A DNA stretch of 37,455 bases from positions 1 through 37,455 of the forward strand of contig JAHCIP010000016.1 in assembly GCA_026129165.1 (NCBI GenBank). Reading direction: 5' to 3'. The stretch comes from Anaerolineae bacterium (lineage in GTDB: Bacteria > Chloroflexota > Anaerolineae > Epilineales > JAHCIE01). Shown one piece after another: positions 24,101 to 31,855 of the stretch; position 1 is the first letter of the stretch, and the number at the start of each line of letters is the position of its first letter. Made by a program: the position numbers and the translations under genes. Below the pieces are notes generated by a model that was given only the letters and a program-made list of their open reading frames with translations, was not told the origin of the DNA and searched no databases.

Positions 24101-24168
24101 TGTCATGCTGAGCGAAGCGAAGCATCTCACACACCAATGTGAGACCCTTCGCTTCGCTCAGGGTGACA
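24101..24168. repeat. Dispersed TGTCAT-CTGAGCGAAGCG-type inverted repeat, copy 2
   Basis: Two 31-base arms, beginning TGTCATGCTGAGCG and ending GCTCAGGGTGACA, pair almost completely around a 6-base loop. It is a better-preserved relative of the copy at 8522-8596. It lies between the M20 gene and the next oxidoreductase gene. Confidence 0.85.
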
Positions 24169-24217
24169 ATCGAAACCACCCTTGCAGGAGAGCCAGTCGA
24201 GCTGACAAGGAGGGTTC

Positions 24218-25261
24218 ATGCCCCGCAAAGTACGCTTCGCCCAGGCTGGCGTCACCGCCATCCACGCCAATATGTTCCGCGACACCCTGATGCTCTTCCC
24301 CGACGACATTGAAGTGGTCGGCTTCTATGATCCAGACCCAGACACGGCGCGCGGGCGGCTCAAGCCCAACGCCCAGGCGGTCCCCTTCTACGGCAGTATC
24401 CCGGAACTCATCGAGAAGGCCAGGCCCGACGCCGTGATGGTCTCGGCCTACCCACGTGATATGCCAGGCATGGCGCAGCAGGTGGTAGATGCCGGCGTCA
24501 ACCTGTGGATGGAGAAGCCCTTCGCCACCCATTCCCGCCACCTGGTCCCCATCGCCCAGGCCGTCGAGCGCCAGGGGTTGGTGTTCTCGTCCGGCTACTC
24601 GTGGCGCTTCCACCCCATCGCCCAGCTTATCAAGCAGACCTACGACGACGGCCTGCTGGGCAAGCCCTACTCGATTGACTTCCGCTTCCTGACCACCAGC
24701 GTCACGCGGCGCAACCCGCAGAACCTGTCCTTCAAGAATGAGATGACAGGCGGCGGTATCTTGAACTGGCTCGGCTGCCACTGGTTCGACCTGATGCGCT
24801 ACCTGACGAGTTCGGAAGTGACGCGCGTGGCGGCCATCGAGGCCAATGTGGGCGGCCACCCCATTGACGTCGAGGACGCGGCGGCGGTCTCGCTCCAGTT
24901 CGCCAACGGCATGATTGGCAGCCTGCACACCGGCTTCTTTACCCCAGGCGATAACGAGACAGACATGGGCATTCGCGGCTCGCTGGGCTGGGCCAGGTGG
25001 AACGTGGACGAGAACGCCGTCACCATCAAGAGCAGCGACCCCAGTTGGGCGACCGCCCCGCAGCGCCGCTTCGATATCACCACCACCAAGATGGACGGCT
25101 ACGGCGCGGAAGGCTACGCCCTCATCAAGGCGTTTGTCCAGGCCATTCGCGGCGAAGGCGAGAGCGGCTACACCGTCCAGGACGCCATCCGCTCGCTCCA
25201 GATCATCGAGGCGGCGCATGAGGCCGCCCGCACCGGCAAGACCGTCGAGCTTCCCGCATGA
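24218..25261 (+). CDS. Gfo/Idh/MocA family oxidoreductase 3
   Basis: The protein has 347 residues. The first strand lacks the normal GxGxxG glycine pattern: it reads FAQAGVTAIHANMF, so the nucleotide loop is altered. The catalytic EKP is present (E99-K100-P101), as is the GGGILNWLGCHWFDLMRYL segment with its conserved His. It is closely related in layout to the oxidoreductase at 29975-31066 (shared HPIAQ, GGGxL-xxxGxHW and SLHxGF motifs), so those two form a sub-family within this window. NAD(P)-dependent oxidation of a sugar-like substrate is expected if cofactor binding is kept. AAGGAGG precedes the ATG. Its stop overlaps the start of the hydroxyacid dehydrogenase gene (ATGA), so the two are translationally coupled. 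Confidence 0.88.
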   Translation: MPRKVRFAQAGVTAIHANMFRDTLMLFPDDIEVVGFYDPDPDTARGRLKPNAQAVPFYGSIPELIEKARPDAVMVSAYPRDMPGMAQQVVDAGVNLWMEKPFATHSRHLVPIAQAVERQGLVFSSGYSWRFHPIAQLIKQTYDDGLLGKPYSIDFRFLTTSVTRRNPQNLSFKNEMTGGGILNWLGCHWFDLMRYLTSSEVTRVAAIEANVGGHPIDVEDAAAVSLQFANGMIGSLHTGFFTPGDNETDMGIRGSLGWARWNVDENAVTIKSSDPSWATAPQRRFDITTTKMDGYGAEGYALIKAFVQAIRGEGESGYTVQDAIRSLQIIEAAHEAARTGKTVELPA

Positions 25262-26262
25262 GCGACCAGGTTCACGTCCTAAACACCTACCCCCTGACCG
25301 ACGAGCAAATCGCGGCCCTACGGGCCGTCTCGCCGCGCCTGCTCATCGAGCATCGGTCGGATAGCAATCCGGAAGCCGAGGGCCACCCCCAGGCCGAGAT
25401 CCTGTTCTGCGACACACTGCTTGGGGACCTGTCGCGCTGGCCCCGCCTCAAGTGGATGCAAATCTCGGCCGCTGGCATCGAGCACCTGCTGGCGAACCCG
25501 CCCTGGCAGCGCGGCGTCCAGGTCACGACGTTTAGCGGGGTGGCCGCCGTCGCCATGGCCGAGTTCACCATCACCGCCATCCTGGCCTGGACGCGCAACC
25601 TCTACATCCTGCACGGCCTGCACATCGCCCGCACCTGGGCGCCGGACCGGAGCGCGCTCGGCGGCCGCGTGCTGCGCGGCAAGACTCTAACCATTGTCGG
25701 CTATGGCAGCGTGGGACGCGAGACGGCGCGGCTGGGTAAGGTGTTCGGAATGCGCATCCTTGCCGTCCGTAACCGACCGGAGGCGGCCGAGGACACGGGC
25801 TACCACGAGCCAGGCACGGGCGACCCGGACGGCAGCCTGCCGGACCGCGTCTACCCGGTGTCGGAGCTACACGCCGCCCTGGCTGAAGCCGACTTCGTCG
25901 CGCTGAGCCTGCCGCTCACGCCGCAGACGCGAGGTCTGATCAACGCCGACGCGCTGGCGGCCATGAAGCCCACCGCCTACCTGGTCAACGTCGGGCGCGG
26001 CGCGACCATTGACGACAACGCGCTCACCGCCGCGCTGAACCGGGGCCAGATCGGCGGCGCCTGCCTGGACGTGTTCGCCCAGGAGCCGCTGCCGTCCAGC
26101 AGCCCGCTGTACCAGGTTCCGAACCTGATGGTGACGCCGCACATGTCGGGCGTCCGCTATGACTACTGGGACGCCGCCATGCCGCTGTTCGACGCCAACC
26201 TACGCCGCTACCTGGCCGGCGAGCCTCTGCTGAACGCCCTCCAGCCGGGCATGGATTATTAG
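25258..26262 (+). CDS. D-isomer-specific 2-hydroxyacid dehydrogenase
   Basis: The protein has 334 residues with a full catalytic set: the Rossmann motif GYGSVG (148-153), R247 in NVGRGATIDD, E276 in DVFAQEPL and H295 in TPHMSG. It should interconvert a 2-keto acid and a D-2-hydroxy acid with NAD(P). In contrast to the left-arm relative at 1305-2279 it keeps the catalytic Glu. The two are only moderately alike, so they do not look like a recent duplication. An insert around 180-200 (GYHEPGTGDPDGSLPDRV) lengthens the loop after the second strand of the nucleotide domain. It overlaps the upstream oxidoreductase gene by four bases, and the Asp-box gene follows after 9 nt. Confidence 0.92.
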   Translation: MSDQVHVLNTYPLTDEQIAALRAVSPRLLIEHRSDSNPEAEGHPQAEILFCDTLLGDLSRWPRLKWMQISAAGIEHLLANPPWQRGVQVTTFSGVAAVAMAEFTITAILAWTRNLYILHGLHIARTWAPDRSALGGRVLRGKTLTIVGYGSVGRETARLGKVFGMRILAVRNRPEAAEDTGYHEPGTGDPDGSLPDRVYPVSELHAALAEADFVALSLPLTPQTRGLINADALAAMKPTAYLVNVGRGATIDDNALTAALNRGQIGGACLDVFAQEPLPSSSPLYQVPNLMVTPHMSGVRYDYWDAAMPLFDANLRRYLAGEPLLNALQPGMDY

Positions 26263-26271
26263 GACTGCCGC

Positions 26272-27402
26272 ATGCGCATCCGTGATCGCGGTATCATCTT
26301 CGACGCCTCGACCCGCCCCAGCCACCAACGCTCGTGCGCCTTTACCTCGGTGGCGCGGCTGAGCGATGGCGCGCTGCTGGTGGCCTTTCGCAATGCCACA
26401 GGCCGCGACGCGCCCGATGGCCGGCTCTGCATCCTGCGCAGCCGCGACGAGGGGCAAACCTGGGAGACGCTGCACGCTGGCCTGACCGCCGAACTGGATG
26501 GGGTCACGGGCAACTTCTATAGCGGCTACTTTACCGAGTTGGGGCCGGGGCGACTCCTGGGCGCGTTTCAATGGGTAGACCGCTCTGACCCGGCGCTGTC
26601 CTTTGTCAATCCGGTCACAACGGGCATCTTGCCCATGCGCGTCCTGCTGGCCGAGTCGGGGGATGGCGGCGTCGCCTGGGGGCCGTTCCGTCTGGCGAGC
26701 CTGGCCCCCCACCCCGGCGCGTCCATCACTGGCCCCATCTGGCGGCTGCCGTCGGGCGCTCTAGCGATGCCGTATGAGAACTGGAAAGAGTACGACGACA
26801 CGGGGCAGGCGGTCCAGGCCGCACGGTTGCGACTCTCCCCTGACGAGGGCCTCACCTGGGAGGCGTACCTCCTCGTCGCGCAGGACCCTGTACAGCGGAT
26901 TCTCTACTGGGACCAGCGCAGCACCGTCTCGCCCGTGGATCGGTCCCTGGTCACTATGTTTTGGACGCATGACCGCCAGCGTGGCGAGGATATCCATAAC
27001 CACATCACCTGGGGCACAGCAGACGGCAGCCTGTGGACAGTCCCGACGCCCACGCCTCTCCTGGGCCAGCACTGCCAGCCCATCGCGCTGGGCGGCAACC
27101 GTCTGCTCGCCGTGTACGTCCACCGGCGCAACCCGCCTGGCTTGCGAGCCGCGCTGAGCGATGATTGGGGACGCACATGGCGTATGGATGAGGAGTTGGT
27201 CTTTTACGACAGCCGGGTGGGGACCGAGCCGGGTATGGCCGGGGAACCGTCGCACGAGGCGTTCTGGCAGGACATGATGGCCTGGCGCTTCGGCCACCCG
27301 CGCGGCGTGCTCTTGCCGGACGGCAGCGTCTTCGTGGCCTACTACGCCGGCGATGCAAAGACCCAGAGTATCCATTGGGTGCGCCTCGATGGGTTTGAGT
27401 AA
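26272..27402 (+). CDS. Sialidase/BNR-repeat (Asp-box) six-bladed propeller protein
   Basis: The protein has 376 residues with four Asp-box-like motifs: SRDEGQTW (57-64), SGDGGVAW (129-136, degenerate), SPDEGLTW (189-196) and SDDWGRTW (296-303). This spacing is that of the sialidase-type propeller. An Arg-rich N-terminal strand (RDRGIIF) and scattered Arg residues are present, but the arginine triad of true sialidases cannot be confirmed by eye. No signal peptide is visible, so it would act inside the cell. Exo-sialidase activity is possible, but many Asp-box proteins are other glycosidases or binding proteins. It lies in a tight run with the toroid gene (4 nt) and the third propeller gene, pointing to a shared glycan substrate. 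Confidence 0.82.
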   Translation: MRIRDRGIIFDASTRPSHQRSCAFTSVARLSDGALLVAFRNATGRDAPDGRLCILRSRDEGQTWETLHAGLTAELDGVTGNFYSGYFTELGPGRLLGAFQWVDRSDPALSFVNPVTTGILPMRVLLAESGDGGVAWGPFRLASLAPHPGASITGPIWRLPSGALAMPYENWKEYDDTGQAVQAARLRLSPDEGLTWEAYLLVAQDPVQRILYWDQRSTVSPVDRSLVTMFWTHDRQRGEDIHNHITWGTADGSLWTVPTPTPLLGQHCQPIALGGNRLLAVYVHRRNPPGLRAALSDDWGRTWRMDEELVFYDSRVGTEPGMAGEPSHEAFWQDMMAWRFGHPRGVLLPDGSVFVAYYAGDAKTQSIHWVRLDGFE

Positions 27403-27406
27403 CCGC

Positions 27407-28420
27407 ATGGACATCCAACGTTTTCGCGCCGCCCGCGACCGAGGCGCGGCCTGGCTGCTGGGTCAACTCAACGCCGATGGCTCTATTGGCCCGTCGGACG
27501 TGGGCACGTTCTACTACCGCGCGCCGTGGGCCTTCGCCCTGGCCGGCGAGACGGCTGCCGGCGTGAGGCTACTCGACTGGATCCGCCGCCACCGCTTCAC
27601 GCCCGACGGCGCCTTCGTCAGCGGCGTCGACTCGGCCGACAGCGTGGACGGCTGGTATCCCTACCCCTTGAGTTCGCTCATCGTCGGGGCGCAGCTACTG
27701 CGCCAGTTTGACCTGGCGCGGCGCGGCGTCCAGCACCTCCTGACGCTCCAGGACCCGACGACGGGCGGCTTCTACTCGACGCGCGATGACCACTCCGCTA
27801 CCGCCTGGCAGGAGTTGGCCGTGGCGTGCGGGGCGATGCTCCCGCTGATCATCACCGGGCAGTTCGAGGCGGCGGCGCGGGTGGGCGACTTCCTGGTGCG
27901 GCTGTGGGAACTGCAACCGGAGCCAACCGAGCGCCTCTATTGCGTCTACACCCGCGCGGATGGGCTGCTGACGCGCTGCCCGGACCAGGTCCGCAAGCTG
28001 GCCGTCAACGAGGCCCAGGACCCGTTCCAGTATCACTACAACGGCGGCTTCGCGGCGGCGGCGCTGGCTTATCTCTATCAGGTCTGTCCCGAGTCGGTGT
28101 ATCTGGAGACCGCGCGGCGCTACATGGCCTTCTCGATGCACTCGACGCCGCGCCAGTTCGAGGTCCAGCAGGTGTGCAAGTCGGGCTGGGGGGCGGCCCT
28201 ACTCTATCTGGTCACGCGCGAGAGCGTCTACCGCGACTGGGCCGTCAAACTGGGCGACTGGTTTATCGCCAACCAGTTCCCCGACGGCCACTGGGTCCAG
28301 ACGCGACAACTGGAAGACCCGCCGAAGCCGACGACGACCATCCTGATTACCGCCGAGTTTGTCATGCACCTGGACTCGATCTATTCCGCCCTGGCCTGCG
28401 GCGAGGAGACCGTACTTTAA
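27407..28420 (+). CDS. Alpha/alpha-toroid protein related to the prenyltransferase/terpene-cyclase repeat fold
   Basis: The protein has 337 residues from the ATG at 27407, the first ATG after the stop of the upstream gene. Earlier in-frame ATGs lie inside that gene. Repeats of helix pairs end in QW-like turns (LLGQLNADGSIG, LLTLQDPTTGGFYS, WFIANQFPDGHWV), the layout of an alpha/alpha toroid. The DxDD motif of squalene-hopene cyclases and the zinc site of prenyltransferases are not evident. The same fold is used by glycan-acting (alpha/alpha)6 hydrolases, epimerases and lyases, which fits the neighbours better than terpene chemistry. The family name is therefore structural only. Its stop and the next start overlap (TAATG), so it should be co-translated with the third propeller protein. 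Confidence 0.7.
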   Translation: MDIQRFRAARDRGAAWLLGQLNADGSIGPSDVGTFYYRAPWAFALAGETAAGVRLLDWIRRHRFTPDGAFVSGVDSADSVDGWYPYPLSSLIVGAQLLRQFDLARRGVQHLLTLQDPTTGGFYSTRDDHSATAWQELAVACGAMLPLIITGQFEAAARVGDFLVRLWELQPEPTERLYCVYTRADGLLTRCPDQVRKLAVNEAQDPFQYHYNGGFAAAALAYLYQVCPESVYLETARRYMAFSMHSTPRQFEVQQVCKSGWGAALLYLVTRESVYRDWAVKLGDWFIANQFPDGHWVQTRQLEDPPKPTTTILITAEFVMHLDSIYSALACGEETVL

Positions 28421-29955
28421 TGCCCCCCTTTGCCATCAACCAACAACGGCAGTTCTGGTTCAACAGCCAGGCGCTTATCGCTGAGAGCCAGTTGATCCGC
28501 ATCCTTCAGAACCGTCCTACCAAGCATCCGCGCAATCCCATCCTGGTCGCTGACCAGCCCTGGGAGGGGAGCCTGGTCCAGTTGTTCACCACCGTCGAGT
28601 ATGACCCGGTCACGGGGCGCTGGCAGATGTGGTACGAGGGCCATCCGGCTGAAGTGTTGCTCTGCACGGCCTTCTCGGACGACGGCCTACACTGGCGTAA
28701 ACCGAACCTGGGCCTTGAGACGTGGCAGGGCAGCACAGCCAACAATATCATCCTCCAGCCGGGTTACTGGGACGCCCATCAGCCCGCCGTCGTCAAGGCC
28801 CCCACCGAAACGGACCCGGCGCGCCGCTATAAGCTGTACTATTGGATGGGGCCGGAATGGTTTAGCCCATCGAACCCGGTCCAGGCCGCTGCCGGCAACA
28901 AAATCAAGGACTATACCCGCAACGGCTGGTATGTCGCCTTCTCGCCGGACGGGGTCCATTGGACCCCTCAGACGGCCGCGCCGGTCCTGGGGGGCCGCGT
29001 CGCGTCTCATGCTACTGGCGCCGGGGCGACGGCTGACTTTATGCAAGACATCCAGATGTCTATCGGCGACTACAACACGGTCATCTGGGACGAACAACGG
29101 GGCCGCTATCGGTCGTATCATAAGCTGGACAAGCGCCGGCCGGGCTGGGATCTGTTCCGCCGCTGTATGGGGCTGGCTGAGAGTGACGACGGCATCCACT
29201 TTGAGCCATCCCTGTCGATTCTCGACCCCGACGAGGCCGACGACGCCTGGGCGCGGGCGCAGGGTGGCATCCGGGCTGAATTCTATGGGTTGCATGTCTG
29301 GCCGCACCAGGGCTTCTACCTGGGTCTTCTGTGGATGTTTATGGTGACCAAGACCGGCGAGCCGCCCTATGGACGCGGCTGGGACGACGGTCCGATTACG
29401 CCACACCTGGTCTACAGCCCGGATGGTATCCAGTGGCAGCGTTTGCCGGCGCGCGAGTCGTTCATCCCACTGGGTCCGGCCGGCAGCTTTGAGGCCGGTA
29501 CCATCTATAGCGGCGACCGCCCAACCATTGTCGGTGACGAGGTGCGGTTCTACTATCATGGGTGTAGCTACACGCATGGCTTCACCGAGCCGGTCAACAG
29601 CCCCAACCAATACACCGGCATTGCCCTCGCCACGCTGGAACACGACCGCTATGTTGGCTGGCAGGGTAGTTCAGTCCCCGGCCGGCTGCTGACGCACCCC
29701 CTAACGTTCACCGGCCGCACGCTGCATCTCAATCTGGACGCCTCACGGGGCGCGACACGGGTGGCTCTCCTCGACGGCGCGGGGAACCCGCTGCCAGGCT
29801 ATGGCCTGGACGATTGCCAACCCCTGACCCTCGACAGCCTGGATCAGGCCGTCCACTGGCGCGGCGGGAGTGACCTGTCGGCCCTCGTCGGTCAAGCGGT
29901 GCGGGTGCAATTCGAGTTACGACTGAGCACCCTGTTTACCTGGCAGTTCGTCTGA
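28420..29955 (+). CDS. GH32/GH43-like five-bladed beta-propeller glycosidase family protein, paralogue C
   Basis: The protein has 511 residues, the longest copy, starting at the ATG that overlaps the previous stop (TAATG at 28418-28422). The frame is open much further upstream but only as a shadow of the toroid gene. The signature SDDGLHWRKPNLG is at 86-98, followed by TWQGSTANN. Further blades carry SPDGVHW, ESDDGIHF and SPDGIQW. The C-terminal sandwich reads TRVALLDGAGNPLPGYGLDDC and AVRVQFELRLSTLF. The N-terminal acidic pair seen in the other three copies (LDD/VDD/IDD) is missing: the strand reads QALIAESQLI. If that Asp is the nucleophile, this copy may be inactive or specialised. It has no signal peptide. 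Confidence 0.8.
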   Translation: MPPFAINQQRQFWFNSQALIAESQLIRILQNRPTKHPRNPILVADQPWEGSLVQLFTTVEYDPVTGRWQMWYEGHPAEVLLCTAFSDDGLHWRKPNLGLETWQGSTANNIILQPGYWDAHQPAVVKAPTETDPARRYKLYYWMGPEWFSPSNPVQAAAGNKIKDYTRNGWYVAFSPDGVHWTPQTAAPVLGGRVASHATGAGATADFMQDIQMSIGDYNTVIWDEQRGRYRSYHKLDKRRPGWDLFRRCMGLAESDDGIHFEPSLSILDPDEADDAWARAQGGIRAEFYGLHVWPHQGFYLGLLWMFMVTKTGEPPYGRGWDDGPITPHLVYSPDGIQWQRLPARESFIPLGPAGSFEAGTIYSGDRPTIVGDEVRFYYHGCSYTHGFTEPVNSPNQYTGIALATLEHDRYVGWQGSSVPGRLLTHPLTFTGRTLHLNLDASRGATRVALLDGAGNPLPGYGLDDCQPLTLDSLDQAVHWRGGSDLSALVGQAVRVQFELRLSTLFTWQFV

Positions 29956-29974
29956 ACCTGGACAAGGAACGCTG

Positions 29975-31066
29975 ATGCCTAATTCTCATCCCCTGCGAGC
30001 CGCCATCGTCGGGCTGCGCATCCACGCTGGCACGCTGGAGCCGGACCGAGGCCACGGCCTCATCAAGTCGTTCAAAGCCGCGGCGGGCGTGGACGTGGTC
30101 GCCTATTGCGAGTGGGCGCCGGACCAGGCGGCGGCTTTACGGGCGTTGGGCCAGGCCGACCCGACGGCGCGGCTCTACACGTCGTTGGATGACCTGCTAG
30201 AGCGCGAGAGCTTCGACGTGGCGGTGGTCATGCTGCCGCCCAACGAAGCACAGCCGACCGCCTTGCGGCTGATTGAGGCGGGCAAGCACCTATTTATTGA
30301 GAAGCAGGCGGCGCGGACCACCGACGAAATGCGTCCCCTGGTCGAGTCCGCCCGCCAGGCCGGCGTGTGGGTCCAGGTCGGCTACCCCTGGGTGGCTCAT
30401 CCGATTGCCCAGCAGATGCGCCATCTGCTGGATGAAGGCGTCATCGGGCGGCTGGTGGACCTGGAAGTCCGCCATGTGACGGTCAAGGTCGCCCCCGGCC
30501 ACCGTGACCCCCAGCAGTGGCTCTACCGCCGCGCTACCGAGGGCGGCGGGATGCTCCACATGGAGGGCGGCCACTGGATTACGCTCATGCGCTACCTGGC
30601 GGGGGACGAGGTCCAGTCGGTCATCGCCCTGTGCAGCCGCACAGGGGTGGGCATCCAGGACGACCTGGAGGACGTGTCCACCGTTGCCATGCAATTCCGA
30701 AATGGCCTCCACGGGAGCCTGCACATGGGCTACCTGCTGCCCCTGGTCGGCCCGCGCGACGACACCAGCGTGGTCTTGCGCGGGACCGAGGGGACGATGA
30801 CCTGGCGTCCCACGGGCGACTCCGAGTTCACCGTGGCCAGCGCGGCCCCTGCCTGGCGTACCGCGCCCGTGCGCACCTTCCGCCTGGACCTGGCGCGGCG
30901 GCCCGTCTACGCCGACGAGTGGGGCTACCAGTTTGTGGCCGCCTTCGTCCAGGCGGTCCGCGAGGGCGGGGCGGTTCCGGTCAGCGCCGAGGACGGCCTG
31001 CGCTTCCTGGCAATTGTCGACGCCGCTTATGAGTCGTGCCGCACCGGGCGGCGGGTGGACCTGTAA
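29975..31066 (+). CDS. Gfo/Idh/MocA family oxidoreductase 4 with an EKQ motif
   Basis: The protein has 363 residues. The nucleotide strand reads AAIVGLRIHAGTLEP, without a normal GxGxxG. The catalytic Lys motif is EKQ (E109-K110-Q111) where EKP is usual. The segment GGGMLHMEGGHWITLMRYL with its His is retained. It resembles the oxidoreductase at 24218-25261 over the C-terminal domain. Because both glycine loop and Pro are altered, cofactor handling may differ; some Gfo/Idh/MocA-fold enzymes keep a tightly bound cofactor and act as glycosidases, so a non-redox net reaction is possible. AAGGA lies nine bases before the ATG. Its stop overlaps the start of the alpha/beta hydrolase gene (TAATG). 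Confidence 0.87.
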   Translation: MPNSHPLRAAIVGLRIHAGTLEPDRGHGLIKSFKAAAGVDVVAYCEWAPDQAAALRALGQADPTARLYTSLDDLLERESFDVAVVMLPPNEAQPTALRLIEAGKHLFIEKQAARTTDEMRPLVESARQAGVWVQVGYPWVAHPIAQQMRHLLDEGVIGRLVDLEVRHVTVKVAPGHRDPQQWLYRRATEGGGMLHMEGGHWITLMRYLAGDEVQSVIALCSRTGVGIQDDLEDVSTVAMQFRNGLHGSLHMGYLLPLVGPRDDTSVVLRGTEGTMTWRPTGDSEFTVASAAPAWRTAPVRTFRLDLARRPVYADEWGYQFVAAFVQAVREGGAVPVSAEDGLRFLAIVDAAYESCRTGRRVDL

Positions 31067-31851
31067 TGAGCCAGGAATTTACACCTTTAGTCGAGGAATT
31101 TCCGGTCCAGGTGGGCGAGCGGCGGGTCACGGCGCGGCTGGTCCAGCCGCCAGCCGACCGTCTCGCGCCGCGCCCGGCGCTGCTCATCAGCCTGGCCTCC
31201 GACCGCGTCACAGCCCAGACCGTCCACCCCTACTCCATCGGAACTGAGTTGTTCCTGGCCCACGGCCACCGCGCCGTCAGCCTGGACTTGCCCCACCACG
31301 GCGAACGGGCGAACGCCGACGGCGAGGGGATTGTCGGTTTCCGCAACGCCTTTGTCGCCGGCCGCGACCCCTTCGCCCGGCTGGTCGAGGAGGGCCGCGC
31401 CCTGGTGGACCTGTGCCTGGCGCGGGGGCTGGCCGAGGCAGGGCGTATCGTCGTGGATGGCACGTCGCGCGGCGGCTATATGGCCCTGCGGCTGATGGCT
31501 GGCGACCCGCGCATCCGAGCCGGCGCGGCTCACGCGCCAGTGACGGATTGGCGCATCCTGCGCGAGTTTGCCGCCGACAGGGACCGCCAGGACGTGGCCG
31601 ACCTGCGGCTGACACGCTACGTGGACCAACTCGCGGGGCGACCTATTCACCTTGCCATCGGCAATCACGACGAGCGGGTGAGTACCGCCGCCTGCTGCCG
31701 CCTCTACCTGGCGCTCGATGACGCCAACCGAGAGCGCGGGCTGACGGAGGGCGGCGTGGAATTCCTGTGTACGCCGGACGAGGGCCACTCGTTGGGCGAC
31801 GAGTGGCGGCGGCGGGGCATCGAGTTCCTGCTGCGCCAGGTGGAGGCCTAA
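31066..31851 (+). CDS. Alpha/beta hydrolase (probable esterase/deacylase)
   Basis: The protein has 261 residues from the ATG at 31066, which overlaps the previous stop codon (TAATG). The nucleophile elbow is GTSRGG with S134. The acid is D202 (GNHDERVS) and the His is H241 (DEGHS), so the triad is complete and in order. A DLPHHGER segment (74-81) precedes the elbow, like the prolyl-oligopeptidase-type esterases. No signal peptide is visible. It may remove an ester (for example acetyl or other acyl decoration) from an imported glycan, as suggested by the propeller gene directly after it (4 nt gap). A thioesterase or lactonase role is equally possible on sequence alone. Confidence 0.88.
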   Translation: MSQEFTPLVEEFPVQVGERRVTARLVQPPADRLAPRPALLISLASDRVTAQTVHPYSIGTELFLAHGHRAVSLDLPHHGERANADGEGIVGFRNAFVAGRDPFARLVEEGRALVDLCLARGLAEAGRIVVDGTSRGGYMALRLMAGDPRIRAGAAHAPVTDWRILREFAADRDRQDVADLRLTRYVDQLAGRPIHLAIGNHDERVSTAACCRLYLALDDANRERGLTEGGVEFLCTPDEGHSLGDEWRRRGIEFLLRQVEA

Positions 31852-31855
31852 AGCC

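Noticed and set aside
24101..24168. Inverted repeat considered as a transposon end or MITE
   Set aside because: No transposase gene or target-site duplication is visible. The motif is a commonly dispersed intergenic hairpin, with a second diverged copy at 8522-8596.
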